Below, piece after piece: positions 32,831 through 42,844 of a stretch of DNA of 63,172 nt. The DNA is from Flavobacteriaceae bacterium. Lineage in GTDB: Bacteria > Bacteroidota > Bacteroidia > Flavobacteriales > Flavobacteriaceae. The stretch spans positions 1 to 63,172 of the forward strand of contig JAGKWW010000012.1 of NCBI GenBank assembly GCA_021151665.1, written 5' to 3'. Each line of letters opens with the position of its first letter. Position 1 is the stretch's first letter. The notes under the pieces are model-generated. The model saw only the letters and a list, made by a program, of their open reading frames with translations, did not search any database and was not told the DNA's origin. The translations under genes and the position numbers were made by a program.

Positions 32831-35140
32831 ATGAACCAGGATTATATAGTACCGGATAATTGGTCGATCATAGAAGAAGGGTTTGATGCGGAAAGGGTAA
32901 AATCGTCAGAGAGCCTCTTTAGTATTGGTAACGGCGCCATGGGGCAGCGTGCCAATTTTGAGGAAAGCTATTCCGGTCATACATTTCAGGGAAGTTACAT
33001 TGCGGGCATTTACTACCCCGACAAAACCAAAGTGGGCTGGTGGAAGAACGGGTACCCCGAATATTTCGCCAAAGTACTTAATGCACCCAACTGGATAGGC
33101 ATTGATGTAACGATAAACGGCGAAAACCTTGACCTTGCCCAATGCCGTGAGGTAAAGAATTTCAGGCGTGAGCTTAATATGAAAGAGGGGTGGTACAACC
33201 GTTCTTTTGAAGCAGTGCTGCACAATGGAACGGCCGTTTCGGTAAATGTGCGCCGTTTCCTTTCGCTTGTGGCGGATGAGCTTGGGGCGATTAAATATGA
33301 AATTACGCCGCTAAACCAGGATGCAGCTATTGTATTCCGTCCGTATCTTGATGCAGGTGTAAAGAATGAAGATGCCAACTGGGAAGAAAAATTCTGGGAG
33401 CCGATGGATGTGCAGCATTCCGGCAACGAAGCCTTTGTAGTGGCGCGCACTTTTAAAACACATTTTAAGGTGGCGGCATTTATGCACAACAGCATTATGT
33501 TAGGCGGAATAGACCAACATGCGGAAACCGAAAGCGTGGAAGCATCTTCCGATAAGATACAATTTACGTATACCATTCAGGCTGCAGCCGGACAGGCCGC
33601 CGGAATTACCAAATTTGGCGGTTATACCGTATCGCTGAACCATGCTGAAGATAAGCTAATCGAGGCAGCCCGCAACGTGATCTCGGGAGCCAGGGCCATG
33701 GGTTACGACGCACTTTTTGAAGAGCAGAAAAAAGCGTGGGCAGGCATCTGGGAAATGGCCGACATTACGATTGAAGGCGATGTGAAAGCACAGCAGGGCA
33801 TCCGCTTCAATATCTTCCAGCTGAACCAGACGTATCTTGGCAAAGACCCAAGGCTTAACATCGGCCCGAAAGGATTTACCGGCGAAAAATATGGCGGAAG
33901 CACTTACTGGGATACTGAGGCCTACTGCATTCCGTTCTACATGGCGACCAAAGACCAACAGGTAGCACGCAACCTGCTTACCTATAGGCATAACCAGTTA
34001 GGCAAGGCCATCGAGAATGCGGCGAAGCTCGGCTTTAAGAACGGAGCAGCATTGTACCCAATGGTAACCATGAACGGCGAAGAGTGCCACAATGAGTGGG
34101 AGATAACCTTTGAAGAAATACACCGCAACGGCGCAATTGCCTTTGCAATCTATAACTACTACCGCTTTACGGGAGATTACAGCTACATTCCCGAGAAAGG
34201 TTTGGAAGTGCTTATAGGTATCGCGAGGTTCTGGCACCAGAGGGCGACTTTTTCGGCGTACCGTGATAAGTATGTCATCCTGGGTGTAACGGGGCCAAAC
34301 GAATATGAGAACAACGTAAACAATAACTTCTATACCAACTACATCGCCAAGTGGTGTATTGACTACGCCGCCGAGCAGATAGCAAGGGTGAAAGAAGAAT
34401 ATCCGGCCGATTATAGCCGCATCATGGCGTTTGCCAGCCTTGATGCCGAAGAAGTCAAAGCATGGAAAGAAGTGTCAGACAACATGTACTTCCCGTACAG
34501 CAGGGAGTTTGACGTATACCTGCAGCAGGACGGTTTCCTGGATAAAGAGCTTATACCTGTAGCGCAGCTTGACCGCAGCCAAAGGCCTATCAACCAGAAA
34601 TGGTCGTGGGACAGGATTCTTCGCTCATGCTACATCAAGCAGGCCGACGTGCTTCAGGGCTTCTATTTCTTTGAAGACCATTTTTCAAGAGAACAGCTTG
34701 AAAAGCATTTTGAATTCTACGAGCCGCTTACAGTGCATGAGTCCTCACTTTCGCCGTGCGTACACTCTATACAGGCGGCAGTACTTGGAAGGATGGAACA
34801 GGCATACACATTCTACCTGCGCACTTCACGCCTTGACCTTGATGACTATAACAAAGAGGTGGAAGAAGGTTTGCACATTACCAGTATGGCCGGAACATGG
34901 ATGAGCATTGTTGAAGGTTTTGGCGGAATGAGGGTAAAGGATGATATGCTTCATTTTGAGCCGCGCATCCCGCAGCAATGGGAGGGCTATTCGTTTAAGA
35001 TCAACTTCCGCAACCAAGTGCTGAAAGTTTCGGTACACGCCGGCGAAACCAACTTCTCGCTGGAGGGCGACCGTGAACTTACAGTAGTAGTGAATGGCAA
35101 AGAGGTATCGGTAGAGCCGAATACCCTGGTTACTGTTTAA
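32831..35140 (+). CDS. GH65 maltose phosphorylase
   Basis: A 769-residue GH65 enzyme that phosphorolyses maltose to beta-glucose 1-phosphate and glucose. No signal peptide, so cytoplasmic. The N-terminal beta-sandwich starts with SLFSIGNGAMGQRANFEE. The catalytic domain has GGSTYWDTEAYCIPFY near 355 and the proposed acid residue in VTGPNEYENNVNNN near residue 489, the position known for maltose phosphorylases. HESSLSPCVHSIQAA near 637 is the phosphate-binding region. Kojibiose or trehalose phosphorylase are alternatives within GH65, but the starch context favours maltose. It is last in the operon and followed by a strong terminator. Confidence 0.93.
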   Translation: MNQDYIVPDNWSIIEEGFDAERVKSSESLFSIGNGAMGQRANFEESYSGHTFQGSYIAGIYYPDKTKVGWWKNGYPEYFAKVLNAPNWIGIDVTINGENLDLAQCREVKNFRRELNMKEGWYNRSFEAVLHNGTAVSVNVRRFLSLVADELGAIKYEITPLNQDAAIVFRPYLDAGVKNEDANWEEKFWEPMDVQHSGNEAFVVARTFKTHFKVAAFMHNSIMLGGIDQHAETESVEASSDKIQFTYTIQAAAGQAAGITKFGGYTVSLNHAEDKLIEAARNVISGARAMGYDALFEEQKKAWAGIWEMADITIEGDVKAQQGIRFNIFQLNQTYLGKDPRLNIGPKGFTGEKYGGSTYWDTEAYCIPFYMATKDQQVARNLLTYRHNQLGKAIENAAKLGFKNGAALYPMVTMNGEECHNEWEITFEEIHRNGAIAFAIYNYYRFTGDYSYIPEKGLEVLIGIARFWHQRATFSAYRDKYVILGVTGPNEYENNVNNNFYTNYIAKWCIDYAAEQIARVKEEYPADYSRIMAFASLDAEEVKAWKEVSDNMYFPYSREFDVYLQQDGFLDKELIPVAQLDRSQRPINQKWSWDRILRSCYIKQADVLQGFYFFEDHFSREQLEKHFEFYEPLTVHESSLSPCVHSIQAAVLGRMEQAYTFYLRTSRLDLDDYNKEVEEGLHITSMAGTWMSIVEGFGGMRVKDDMLHFEPRIPQQWEGYSFKINFRNQVLKVSVHAGETNFSLEGDRELTVVVNGKEVSVEPNTLVTV

Positions 35141-35156
35141 CAGTTAGAATTAATAT

Positions 35157-35190
35157 GCCCCGCCTTACGATTTGGCGGGGCACCTTTTTT
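35157..35190 (+). terminator. Terminator of the MFS-pgmB-GH65 operon
   Basis: GCCCCGCC (35157-35164) pairs with GGCGGGGC (35174-35181) around a 9-nt loop, followed by ACC and six T. Strong, GC-rich hairpin. Confidence 0.95.
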
Positions 35191-35250
35191 ATGGAAGAGA
35201 ATGTTAAGCAATATTATGGGTAACTCGTAAATTCACTGAAAGTGCTCTGC

Positions 35251-35565
35251 ATGGACGATGCTGATTACGGAAAGTATCTTCCGGATTTTACAGATAAACC
35301 GTTTGAGATAATGGATGGCTTTTGGAAGGCTTTTGAACTGATGCCTCAGATCGTTGAGGCTTGCCTTTTAGCGAATCCGGCGATTGCCTCTATTTTACGA
35401 TTAAACAATTATCTGGATTGGCTGGCTGATAAAAAAGAATATAAAACATTACCAGACGATGATTTCTTTGCATTGGCAGAATGGAAGCAAGCGAAAGGAC
35501 TGGCACGCGAAGCCTTACGGGAGATGAAGGAGTCGGCAGAAAATCCTGATATAAGATTTATATAA
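35251..35565 (+). CDS. Small cytoplasmic protein of unknown function
   Basis: A 104-residue acidic, helix-rich protein (MDDADYGKYLPDF, PFEIMDGFWKAFELM, NNYLDWLADKKEYKTLPDDDF). It has no signal peptide or known motif that I recognise. A GTG three codons upstream (35242) is an alternative start. It sits between the terminator of the GH65 operon and the neopullulanase gene, 11 bp before the latter, so it may be the first cistron of that operon. A clear promoter box is not seen. It may be unrelated to starch use. Confidence 0.6.
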   Translation: MDDADYGKYLPDFTDKPFEIMDGFWKAFELMPQIVEACLLANPAIASILRLNNYLDWLADKKEYKTLPDDDFFALAEWKQAKGLAREALREMKESAENPDIRFI

Positions 35566-35576
35566 AGAACAACACA

Positions 35577-37415
35577 ATGAAAAAATTAATTGCGGCCTTG
35601 CTTTTAACCACAGCTTTTGCAATCGGACAGGTGCAAAAGACAGAGCCGCCGTTCTGGTGGAGCGGCATGCACAACCCAGAACTTCAGGTAATGTTTTACG
35701 GAAAAAACATTGGGCAGTACAACCCCTCGGTGTCGAACGGCGTTGTCATCAAAAATGTAGTGAAAACGGAAAATCCGAATTATATTTTTGTCACCGTTGA
35801 TACTAAGAACGTACCCGCGTCACAACTCGTTTTTTCTTTTAAAGATGCAAAGGGAAAGACCGCCTTTACACAGAATTACGAGCTGAAGCAACGCCGGAAT
35901 GGGTCGGCAATGCGTGAAAGCTACGACTCATCCGACCTTATATATCTCATTATGCCCGATAGGTTGGCTAATGGCAACCCCGGCAACGACAACACATCCG
36001 ACACTGCCGAAAAAGCTAACAGAGCTGAGCCCTTCGGTCGCCACGGCGGCGATATTGAAGGCATCATCAAAAACCTTGATTATATCAAAGATCTTGGCGC
36101 TACGGCGGTATGGCCAACACCACTTTGCGAAAGCAACGATGCGCGTGGGTCGTACCACGGTTATGCTGCAAGCGATGTTTATAAAATAGATCCCCGTTAC
36201 GGTACTAACGAAGATTACCTGCGCCTTTCGGCGGAATTGAAAAAGCGCGGAATGAAACTCATTCTCGATTACGTGACCAATCACTGGGGCGCAGAACACT
36301 GGATGTATAAAGACCTGCCTACTTATGATTGGGTGCACCAGTTTCCGGGCTATTCCCAAAGCAACTACCGCATGACGACGCAGTTTGACCCGAATGCCTC
36401 GGCGATTGATAAGGTAAACTGTGTAGATGGCTGGTTTGTTCGCTCCATGCCTGACCTGAACCAAAGCAATCCGCTGGTGTTGAACTACCTTACCCAAAAC
36501 GCGATTTGGTGGATAGAGTACGCCGATCTGGGCGGGTTCCGTGTAGACACCTATTCGTACAACGATAAAGATGGTATTTCAAAATGGACGAAAGCCATTA
36601 CCGATGAATACCCTCACTTTAATATTGCGGGTGAGGTTTGGATGCATGACCAGGCGCAGATGGCCTATTGGCAGAAAGACAGCAAAATTGGCGCGATCCA
36701 GAGCTATAATTCCTACCTGCCTACCGTTATGGATTTTACACTCCATGACGCTATGGGTACCGTTTTTAACGAAGACAAGCCTGAGTGGGACAAAGGTATT
36801 ATCAAATTGTACGAAAACTTTGCTAATGATTTCCTGTACCCCAATATCAATAATATATTGGTATTTGCCGAGAATCACGATACGCAGCGCTTTAACCAGG
36901 CATATGGCAACGACTTTAATAAATACAAAATGGCGATGGCGCTGATTGCAACCATCCGCGGCATTCCGCAAATTTATTATGGCAGTGAGATAGGCATGGC
37001 AGGCGACAAAGGCAAAGGCGATGGCGATATCCGTCGTGATTTCCCGGGCGGATGGGCCGGCGATGCTAACAATGCCTTTACCAATTCCGGACGCACGGCG
37101 CAGCAAAAAGAGTGGTTCGATTTTTCTGCCAAGCTATTCAACTGGAGAAAAAATAAGGAAGTTATCCATACCGGAAAGACCACACAATATATCCCGCAGG
37201 ATAATGTGTATGTTTACTTCCGTCATAATGATAAGGAGACGGTGATGGTGGTGCTAAACAACAGTACCGAGCAAAAAACCTTTGCCACTGCCCGTTTCGC
37301 CGAAAGCATCAGAGGGCGTAAGAGTGGAAAAGATGTAGTAAGCGGCAACACGATAAGCATCGAAAAAGAAATTACCATAGCGCCAAAATCTGCGCTGATA
37401 CTCGAACTTAACTAA
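35577..37415 (+). CDS. SusA-like GH13 neopullulanase/cyclomaltodextrinase
   Basis: A 612-residue periplasmic amylase with a signal peptide (MKKLIAALLLTTAFAIGQ). The N-terminal domain begins EPPFWWSGMHNPELQVMFYG, the cyclomaltodextrinase N-terminal type. The GH13 barrel follows, with DYVTNHWG (about 231), GFRVDTYSY (about 320, nucleophile D), AGEVWMHD (about 352, acid E) and AENHDTQR (about 433). A small beta domain ends the protein (TIAPKSALILELN). Neopullulanases of this type cut imported maltooligosaccharides and pullulan. Its stop overlaps the GH31 start (TAATG). Confidence 0.94.
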   Translation: MKKLIAALLLTTAFAIGQVQKTEPPFWWSGMHNPELQVMFYGKNIGQYNPSVSNGVVIKNVVKTENPNYIFVTVDTKNVPASQLVFSFKDAKGKTAFTQNYELKQRRNGSAMRESYDSSDLIYLIMPDRLANGNPGNDNTSDTAEKANRAEPFGRHGGDIEGIIKNLDYIKDLGATAVWPTPLCESNDARGSYHGYAASDVYKIDPRYGTNEDYLRLSAELKKRGMKLILDYVTNHWGAEHWMYKDLPTYDWVHQFPGYSQSNYRMTTQFDPNASAIDKVNCVDGWFVRSMPDLNQSNPLVLNYLTQNAIWWIEYADLGGFRVDTYSYNDKDGISKWTKAITDEYPHFNIAGEVWMHDQAQMAYWQKDSKIGAIQSYNSYLPTVMDFTLHDAMGTVFNEDKPEWDKGIIKLYENFANDFLYPNINNILVFAENHDTQRFNQAYGNDFNKYKMAMALIATIRGIPQIYYGSEIGMAGDKGKGDGDIRRDFPGGWAGDANNAFTNSGRTAQQKEWFDFSAKLFNWRKNKEVIHTGKTTQYIPQDNVYVYFRHNDKETVMVVLNNSTEQKTFATARFAESIRGRKSGKDVVSGNTISIEKEITIAPKSALILELN

Positions 37416-39736
37416 TGAGAAGAAGCCTAAGCATATTATTTCTATTTGTAGCCGCTATTGCCGTTGCGCAAAACACACGGCAGTTGAAAGAGGTGAAGCA
37501 CTCCGGAAACATGCTTCAGCTAACTGTTTCCGATGGCCGGTATGTGATACGTGCATACAACGACAACATCCTCGAAACGGCATTTATTCCAAACGGCGAA
37601 AATATGCCGGCCGAATCGCACGCCGTTGTTCTTCAACCGGAAAAGACAGAACTTAAATTCAGCGATAAGAACGGCACTATTATATTCGCCACCAGGGGCA
37701 TTGAAGCCCACATCACGCGCAGTCCGTTTGGTATAACTTATGGTTATAAAGGAAAGGAATTAATCTCGGAAAAAGAAGGCTATGTAAAACGTGATACGTT
37801 GCAAACGCTCAATTTCGCGCTGGATAGCAACGAGGTATTATATGGCGGCGGCGCCCGCGCACTCGGAATGAATCGCCGTGGCAACAGGCTGGAACTTTAC
37901 AACAAAGCGCATTATGGGTATGGTGATCATGCACCATTGCTGAATTTCTGTATCCCGATGGTGCTTTCATCTAAAATGTATGCCATTCATTTTGATAATG
38001 CCCCTATCGGGTATCTCGACCTTGACAGCAAAAAGAATAACACACTTTCGTACGAAACCATTAGCGGGCGAAAGGTTTACCAGGTGATTGCCGCAGATAC
38101 CTGGGATGGCATCACCGAAAATTATACGGCGCTTACCGGACGGCAGCCCATGCCTCCGCGTTGGGCGCTGGGCAATCTTGCCAGCCGCTTTGGCTACCAC
38201 AGCGAAAAGCAAACGCGCGAAGTAGTACAAAAGTTCCGCGATGAAAAGATACCGCTTGATGCCGTGGTGCTCGACCTTTACTGGTTCGGCAAAGAGATAC
38301 AGGGCACGCTTGGGAATTTCGAATTCCTCCGCGACAGTTTTCCAACACCGGATAAAATGATTGCCGATCTGAAAGCCCAAAACGTAAAGACGATACTTAT
38401 TACGGAGCCCTTTGTGCTTACCACCTCTAAAAAGTGGGAAGAGGCAAAACAAAAAAATATCCTTGCCGCAGAGAGGTCCGGGAAGCCTTACACTTATGAT
38501 TTTTACTTTGGCAATACGGCCATTATCGATATTTTTAAGCCGCAGGGCAGGGAGTGGTTCTGGAATATTTACAAAAGCTACATCAACCGCGGTGTGGCCG
38601 GATGGTGGGGCGACCTTGGCGAGCCCGAAAAGCATCCGTCGTTCGTTCAGCACGCAACCGGTTCGGCAAACGAAGTACATAACATATACGGACACAACTG
38701 GGCAAAGCTGGTTTATGAAGGCTATCAAAAGGATTTCCCCACGCAGCGCCCTTTTATCCTGATGCGTGCGGGGTATTCAGGTTCGCAGCGATATGGCATG
38801 ATACCGTGGAGTGGCGATGTGGGCAGGAGTTGGGGCGGACTGAAGTCGCAGCCTGAGATTGCCTTGCAGATGGGGATGCAGGGAATGGCCTACATGCACT
38901 CTGATCTTGGCGGTTTTGCCGGCGATAATGTCGATGACGAACTGTATGTACGATGGCTGCAATATGGCGTATTCCAACCCGTGTTCCGTCCGCATGCGGC
39001 AGAATCGGTCCCTCCGGAGCCTGTGTTCCGCAAACCCGAAATTACAGCCCTGGCCAAAGAGGCTGTTGAACTTCGTTACGCGCTGCTGCCTTATAATTAT
39101 ACACTGTCTTTCCTGAACAGCACCAAAGGAACGCCGCTGATGCGCCCCATGTTTTTTGAAGAACCGTCGAATTTGAGAATTCAGAATGTTTCCGACCAAT
39201 ATCTGTGGGGTAATGCTATTCTTGTAGCACCCGTAATGGAAGCGGGTGTAAAGGAGCGTGAAATTTACTTCCCCCAGGGTTCCAATTGGTACAGCCTGCA
39301 CGGGCAAAAAGCAAGAGGAGGCTCTAACTATAAGGTTGCGGTTGAAGAAAATTCTATTCCGGTATATTTCCGCGGGGGGTCTTTTGTAACGATGCTTAAA
39401 GAGAGCATCCAATCAACGGAAGAATATTCCAAATCAGGTATTGTGATCCGTTACACCCATGACGAAACTGTGAAAAGCGCAACGGGCGTTTTTTATGATG
39501 ATGATGGCCAGACACCCGATGCGTACGCTAAAGGTGAATATGAGCTTATCAGATTCGAAAGCAAATGGAATGGCAGGACACTAAAAATTACTGCGAAATC
39601 AGAAAAAGGGAAAAAGTACAAAGGCCGCGAGCGTACGCTGGATATCGTTGTTACTCATGACAACCACGATGAAAAAGCCACGATAAAGCTCAAAGCCGGA
39701 GGTCGATCCGAAATAAAATTTAACTTAGGCAAATGA
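37415..39736 (+). CDS. GH31 alpha-glucosidase
   Basis: A 773-residue exported enzyme (signal peptide MRRSLSILFLFVAAIAVAQ) releasing glucose from the non-reducing ends of maltooligosaccharides. The N-terminal beta-sandwich is followed by the GH31 barrel: RWALGNLASRFGYHSE near 247, the nucleophile in GWWGDLGEPE near residue 399, and the acid/base in IPWSGDVGRSW near 467. MHSDLGGFAG and FRPHAA follow as in the family, with C-terminal beta domains (GVFYDDDGQTPDAY). It overlaps both neighbours (1 bp and 4 bp), so expression is tightly coupled. Confidence 0.94.
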   Translation: MRRSLSILFLFVAAIAVAQNTRQLKEVKHSGNMLQLTVSDGRYVIRAYNDNILETAFIPNGENMPAESHAVVLQPEKTELKFSDKNGTIIFATRGIEAHITRSPFGITYGYKGKELISEKEGYVKRDTLQTLNFALDSNEVLYGGGARALGMNRRGNRLELYNKAHYGYGDHAPLLNFCIPMVLSSKMYAIHFDNAPIGYLDLDSKKNNTLSYETISGRKVYQVIAADTWDGITENYTALTGRQPMPPRWALGNLASRFGYHSEKQTREVVQKFRDEKIPLDAVVLDLYWFGKEIQGTLGNFEFLRDSFPTPDKMIADLKAQNVKTILITEPFVLTTSKKWEEAKQKNILAAERSGKPYTYDFYFGNTAIIDIFKPQGREWFWNIYKSYINRGVAGWWGDLGEPEKHPSFVQHATGSANEVHNIYGHNWAKLVYEGYQKDFPTQRPFILMRAGYSGSQRYGMIPWSGDVGRSWGGLKSQPEIALQMGMQGMAYMHSDLGGFAGDNVDDELYVRWLQYGVFQPVFRPHAAESVPPEPVFRKPEITALAKEAVELRYALLPYNYTLSFLNSTKGTPLMRPMFFEEPSNLRIQNVSDQYLWGNAILVAPVMEAGVKEREIYFPQGSNWYSLHGQKARGGSNYKVAVEENSIPVYFRGGSFVTMLKESIQSTEEYSKSGIVIRYTHDETVKSATGVFYDDDGQTPDAYAKGEYELIRFESKWNGRTLKITAKSEKGKKYKGRERTLDIVVTHDNHDEKATIKLKAGGRSEIKFNLGK

Positions 39737-41460
39737 AAAGATATTTTTACCCTATAGTTGCCCTTGCCATGATGGCAGTTCCAACGGTGGCAAATGCGCA
39801 GGCAAAAAAAACCACGGCAAAGAAACCTGCTGCCCATAAAAAGATCACGCCCAAAGCCCCGGTTGGCGAAACCATAGGCGAAATTGAAAAAAGCAAAGCA
39901 CCCTTTGTATGGGAAGGTGCAAATATGTATTTTTTGCTTACAGACCGCTTTGCGAACGGCGATAAAACAAATGATGTTACACTAGGCAGGCGTAAAGCTA
40001 CAGCTAAATTACGCGGATTTGAGGGTGGTGACATTCGCGGGATAATCCAGAAGATTGACGAAGGCTATTTTGATAAGCTCGGTATAAACGCGATCTGGTT
40101 TACGCCGGTGGTAGAACAGATACATGACGCTACCGATGAAGGAACCGGAAACACCTACGGTTTTCATGGCTATTGGGCGAAAGACTGGACCGCACTCGAC
40201 CCTAATTTTGGAAAAGAAAAGGATCTTGCAGAGTTGGTTGACAAAGCGCATCAGCACGGGATACGGATAGTTCTGGATGGAGTAATAAACCATACAGGCC
40301 CCGTAACCGAAAACGATGCCGCCTGGCCTCAAGAATGGGTGCGTACCGAGCCACAGTGCCGTTATTCTGACTTTGAAACCAATACGGCCTGTACGCTGGT
40401 AAAAAACCTGCCGGATGTGCGTACAGAAAGTAACGACGAAGTCCGGATACCCGAAGCACTCGCCAGGAAATGGCAGAAAGAAGGGCGGTATAACCAGGAA
40501 ATGGAGTCGCTCCAGGCTTTTTTTACCAGGACTGGATATCCGAAAGCGCCGAAATACTATATCATCAAATGGCTTACGGACTATATCCGCAAATACGGGA
40601 TTGACGGATACAGGGCAGATACGGTAAAACATGTCGGCCCCGATGTATGGTCGGAGTTCAGTAAACAGTGTGACATTGCCTTTGCCGACTGGAAAACTGC
40701 GCATCCGGACAAGGTTATGGATGAAAATAGCTTTTTTACGGTAGCAGAGGTGTATAATTATGGGATATCGACTAAGAACCTTTTTGACATAGGCGACCGC
40801 AAAATAGACTACTTTGAGAACGGCTTTGATGCCCTTATCAATTTCGAGGCAAAATATGATGCAACACAACCCTATGACGAAGTATTTAAAAGATATTCTA
40901 ACACCATGAAAGTAATGCCGGGTAAAACCGTGCTCAACTATCTGGCCTCCCATGATGACGGATCCCCTTATGACAAGAAGCGGGAAAAAACATATGAAGC
41001 TGCAGTAAGACTGCTGCTGTTGCCAGGTATATCGCAGGTATATTATGGGGATGAAACCGCCCGCCCGCTGGATATCCCCGGCACAGTAGGTGATGCTACG
41101 CTTCGTTCGTTTATGAATTGGGGAGACCTGGCCAAACCTGAAACCAAAGCCTTACTTGCCCACTGGCAAAAGCTGGGCACTTTCCGGCGCAATCATCCCG
41201 CTGTGGGCGCCGGCGAACATAAAATGGTTGCTGAAAAACCGTACATGTTCAGCCGCACGTATCAGAAGGACGATTACAGCGATGTTGTCCTGATAGGGCT
41301 TGACCTTCCAAAAGGGGCAAAAAAGATAGACGTATATAATACTTTTGCCGACGGCATGAAAGTACGTGACGCTTATTCCGGAAAGACAGCGCTTGTAGAG
41401 AACCAATCAATCACATTTGACAGCCCTTACAGCATCATATTGCTTGAGGAGGTAAAATAA
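39733..41460 (+). CDS. Periplasmic GH13 alpha-amylase family enzyme
   Basis: A 575-residue exported GH13 enzyme. The signal peptide ends VANAQ and is followed by a lysine/alanine-rich linker (KKTTAKKPAAHKK). The barrel has LLTDRFANGD, DGVINHTG (about 181), GYRADTVKH (about 291, nucleophile D), VAEVYNYG (about 338, acid E) and ASHDDGSP (about 405). Unlike the upstream enzyme it has no cyclomaltodextrinase N-domain. It is fused in the operon by an ATGA overlap with GH31. Exact substrate not readable. Confidence 0.92.
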   Translation: MKRYFYPIVALAMMAVPTVANAQAKKTTAKKPAAHKKITPKAPVGETIGEIEKSKAPFVWEGANMYFLLTDRFANGDKTNDVTLGRRKATAKLRGFEGGDIRGIIQKIDEGYFDKLGINAIWFTPVVEQIHDATDEGTGNTYGFHGYWAKDWTALDPNFGKEKDLAELVDKAHQHGIRIVLDGVINHTGPVTENDAAWPQEWVRTEPQCRYSDFETNTACTLVKNLPDVRTESNDEVRIPEALARKWQKEGRYNQEMESLQAFFTRTGYPKAPKYYIIKWLTDYIRKYGIDGYRADTVKHVGPDVWSEFSKQCDIAFADWKTAHPDKVMDENSFFTVAEVYNYGISTKNLFDIGDRKIDYFENGFDALINFEAKYDATQPYDEVFKRYSNTMKVMPGKTVLNYLASHDDGSPYDKKREKTYEAAVRLLLLPGISQVYYGDETARPLDIPGTVGDATLRSFMNWGDLAKPETKALLAHWQKLGTFRRNHPAVGAGEHKMVAEKPYMFSRTYQKDDYSDVVLIGLDLPKGAKKIDVYNTFADGMKVRDAYSGKTALVENQSITFDSPYSIILLEEVK

Positions 41461-41467
41461 TACTATT

Positions 41468-42820
41468 ATGAAACATACATTTATACTGGCTCTTTGCCTG
41501 GCGACGCTGGCAGGATGCAAGAACGACAAAATGGACAGCGCAAAAGCTCCGGAAAAAATTGCGGCTGTGGGCGATGCCATGATGGAGAACAGCGTGATCT
41601 ATGAGGCCAACATCAGGCAGTATTCGCCCGACGGAAAGTTTGAATCATTCACCAAAGACATTCCCCGGCTGAAAGAGCTCGGGATAAAAGTGATCTGGGT
41701 AATGCCCATACACCCGATTGGGGTAAAAGACCGCAAAGAAGGCCTTGGAAGTTATTATTCTATTAAAGATTACCGAGGGGTGAATCCTGAATTTGGTAAC
41801 CTTGCCGATTTTAAAAAACTCGTGCAGACCGCCCATGATAACGGCATCTACGTGATCATGGACTGGGTGGCCAACCATACCGCACGAGACCATGCCTGGG
41901 TAACAGAGCATCCGGACTGGTATACAAAAGATAAGGACGGAAAGATACTCGCGCCATTCGACTGGACGGATGTCGCCGAGCTGAATTACGATAACAAAGA
42001 GATGCGTAAAGCGATGGTAGCCGATATGCAATACTGGCTAAAAGAGGCCGATGTAGATGGGTTCCGTTGCGACGTGGCGGGCGAGGTTCCGGTTGATTTC
42101 TGGGATGACGCTGTAAAACAACTGAAAGCCGTTAAACCTGTATTTATGCTGATGGAAGCCGAAAAGCCGGAGCTTATGAAAAATGCTTTTGATATGGCTT
42201 ATGGCTGGGAATCGCACCACCTCATGAATGACATTGCCCAGGGAAAGAAAACCGTAAAAGACTGGGATGACTACATGAAGAAGCGCGATACGGTTTGGCA
42301 AAAAGATGACTTTACGATGTATTTCACTTCCAACCATGACGAGAACTCATGGAACGGCACCGAATATGAAAGGATGGGCGACGCAGTAGAAACTTTTGCT
42401 GCACTTACCTATATGGTTCCGGGGATGCCACTGGTGTACAATGGGCAGGAGTATGATTTTAAAGAACGCCTGAAGTTTTTTGTAAAAGACACGATTACAA
42501 AAAATAAAGGGCATATGTACCCGGTCTATGAAAAGCTTGGTAAACTTAAAAATGAGAATCCAGCGCTGAATGGAAGTAAAAATGCTGCATCTTACAAACG
42601 AATGGCTACGTCAGACGATGTGCACATCCTGGCATTCGAGCGGGAGCGTAACGGAAAAAAGGTCCTGTTTGTAGCCAATCTGAGCAAGGCGCCCGTTGAA
42701 TTTACTATGGACGCAGAAGGGACTTATATCGATTATATGTCCGGGAAAAACCTGAAATTAATAAACGGCCAGAAGCAGGCCTTCAAGCCGTGGCAGTACC
42801 TGGTTCTTACCAAAAGTTAG
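41468..42820 (+). CDS. GH13 alpha-amylase family lipoprotein
   Basis: A 450-residue GH13 lipoprotein (lipobox ending at C17 in LAGCKNDK). The barrel is compact: YEANIRQYSPDG at the start, DWVANHTARDH (about 131), GFRCDVAGEVP (about 197, nucleophile D), MEAEKPE (about 228, acid E) and SNHDENSW (about 287). It follows the preceding gene by 7 bp. The lipobox implies membrane anchoring; CKND has only one acidic residue near the cysteine, so the side of the outer membrane is uncertain. Confidence 0.92.
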   Translation: MKHTFILALCLATLAGCKNDKMDSAKAPEKIAAVGDAMMENSVIYEANIRQYSPDGKFESFTKDIPRLKELGIKVIWVMPIHPIGVKDRKEGLGSYYSIKDYRGVNPEFGNLADFKKLVQTAHDNGIYVIMDWVANHTARDHAWVTEHPDWYTKDKDGKILAPFDWTDVAELNYDNKEMRKAMVADMQYWLKEADVDGFRCDVAGEVPVDFWDDAVKQLKAVKPVFMLMEAEKPELMKNAFDMAYGWESHHLMNDIAQGKKTVKDWDDYMKKRDTVWQKDDFTMYFTSNHDENSWNGTEYERMGDAVETFAALTYMVPGMPLVYNGQEYDFKERLKFFVKDTITKNKGHMYPVYEKLGKLKNENPALNGSKNAASYKRMATSDDVHILAFERERNGKKVLFVANLSKAPVEFTMDAEGTYIDYMSGKNLKLINGQKQAFKPWQYLVLTKS

Positions 42821-42844
42821 TTGAATTTGTAATATATCGAAATT

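Noticed and set aside
37967..38728. 253-codon open frame on the minus strand
   Set aside because: Antisense to the GH31 catalytic domain.
40009..40953. 314-codon open frame on the minus strand
   Set aside because: Antisense to the GH13 gene at 39733-41460, which carries all four GH13 motifs.
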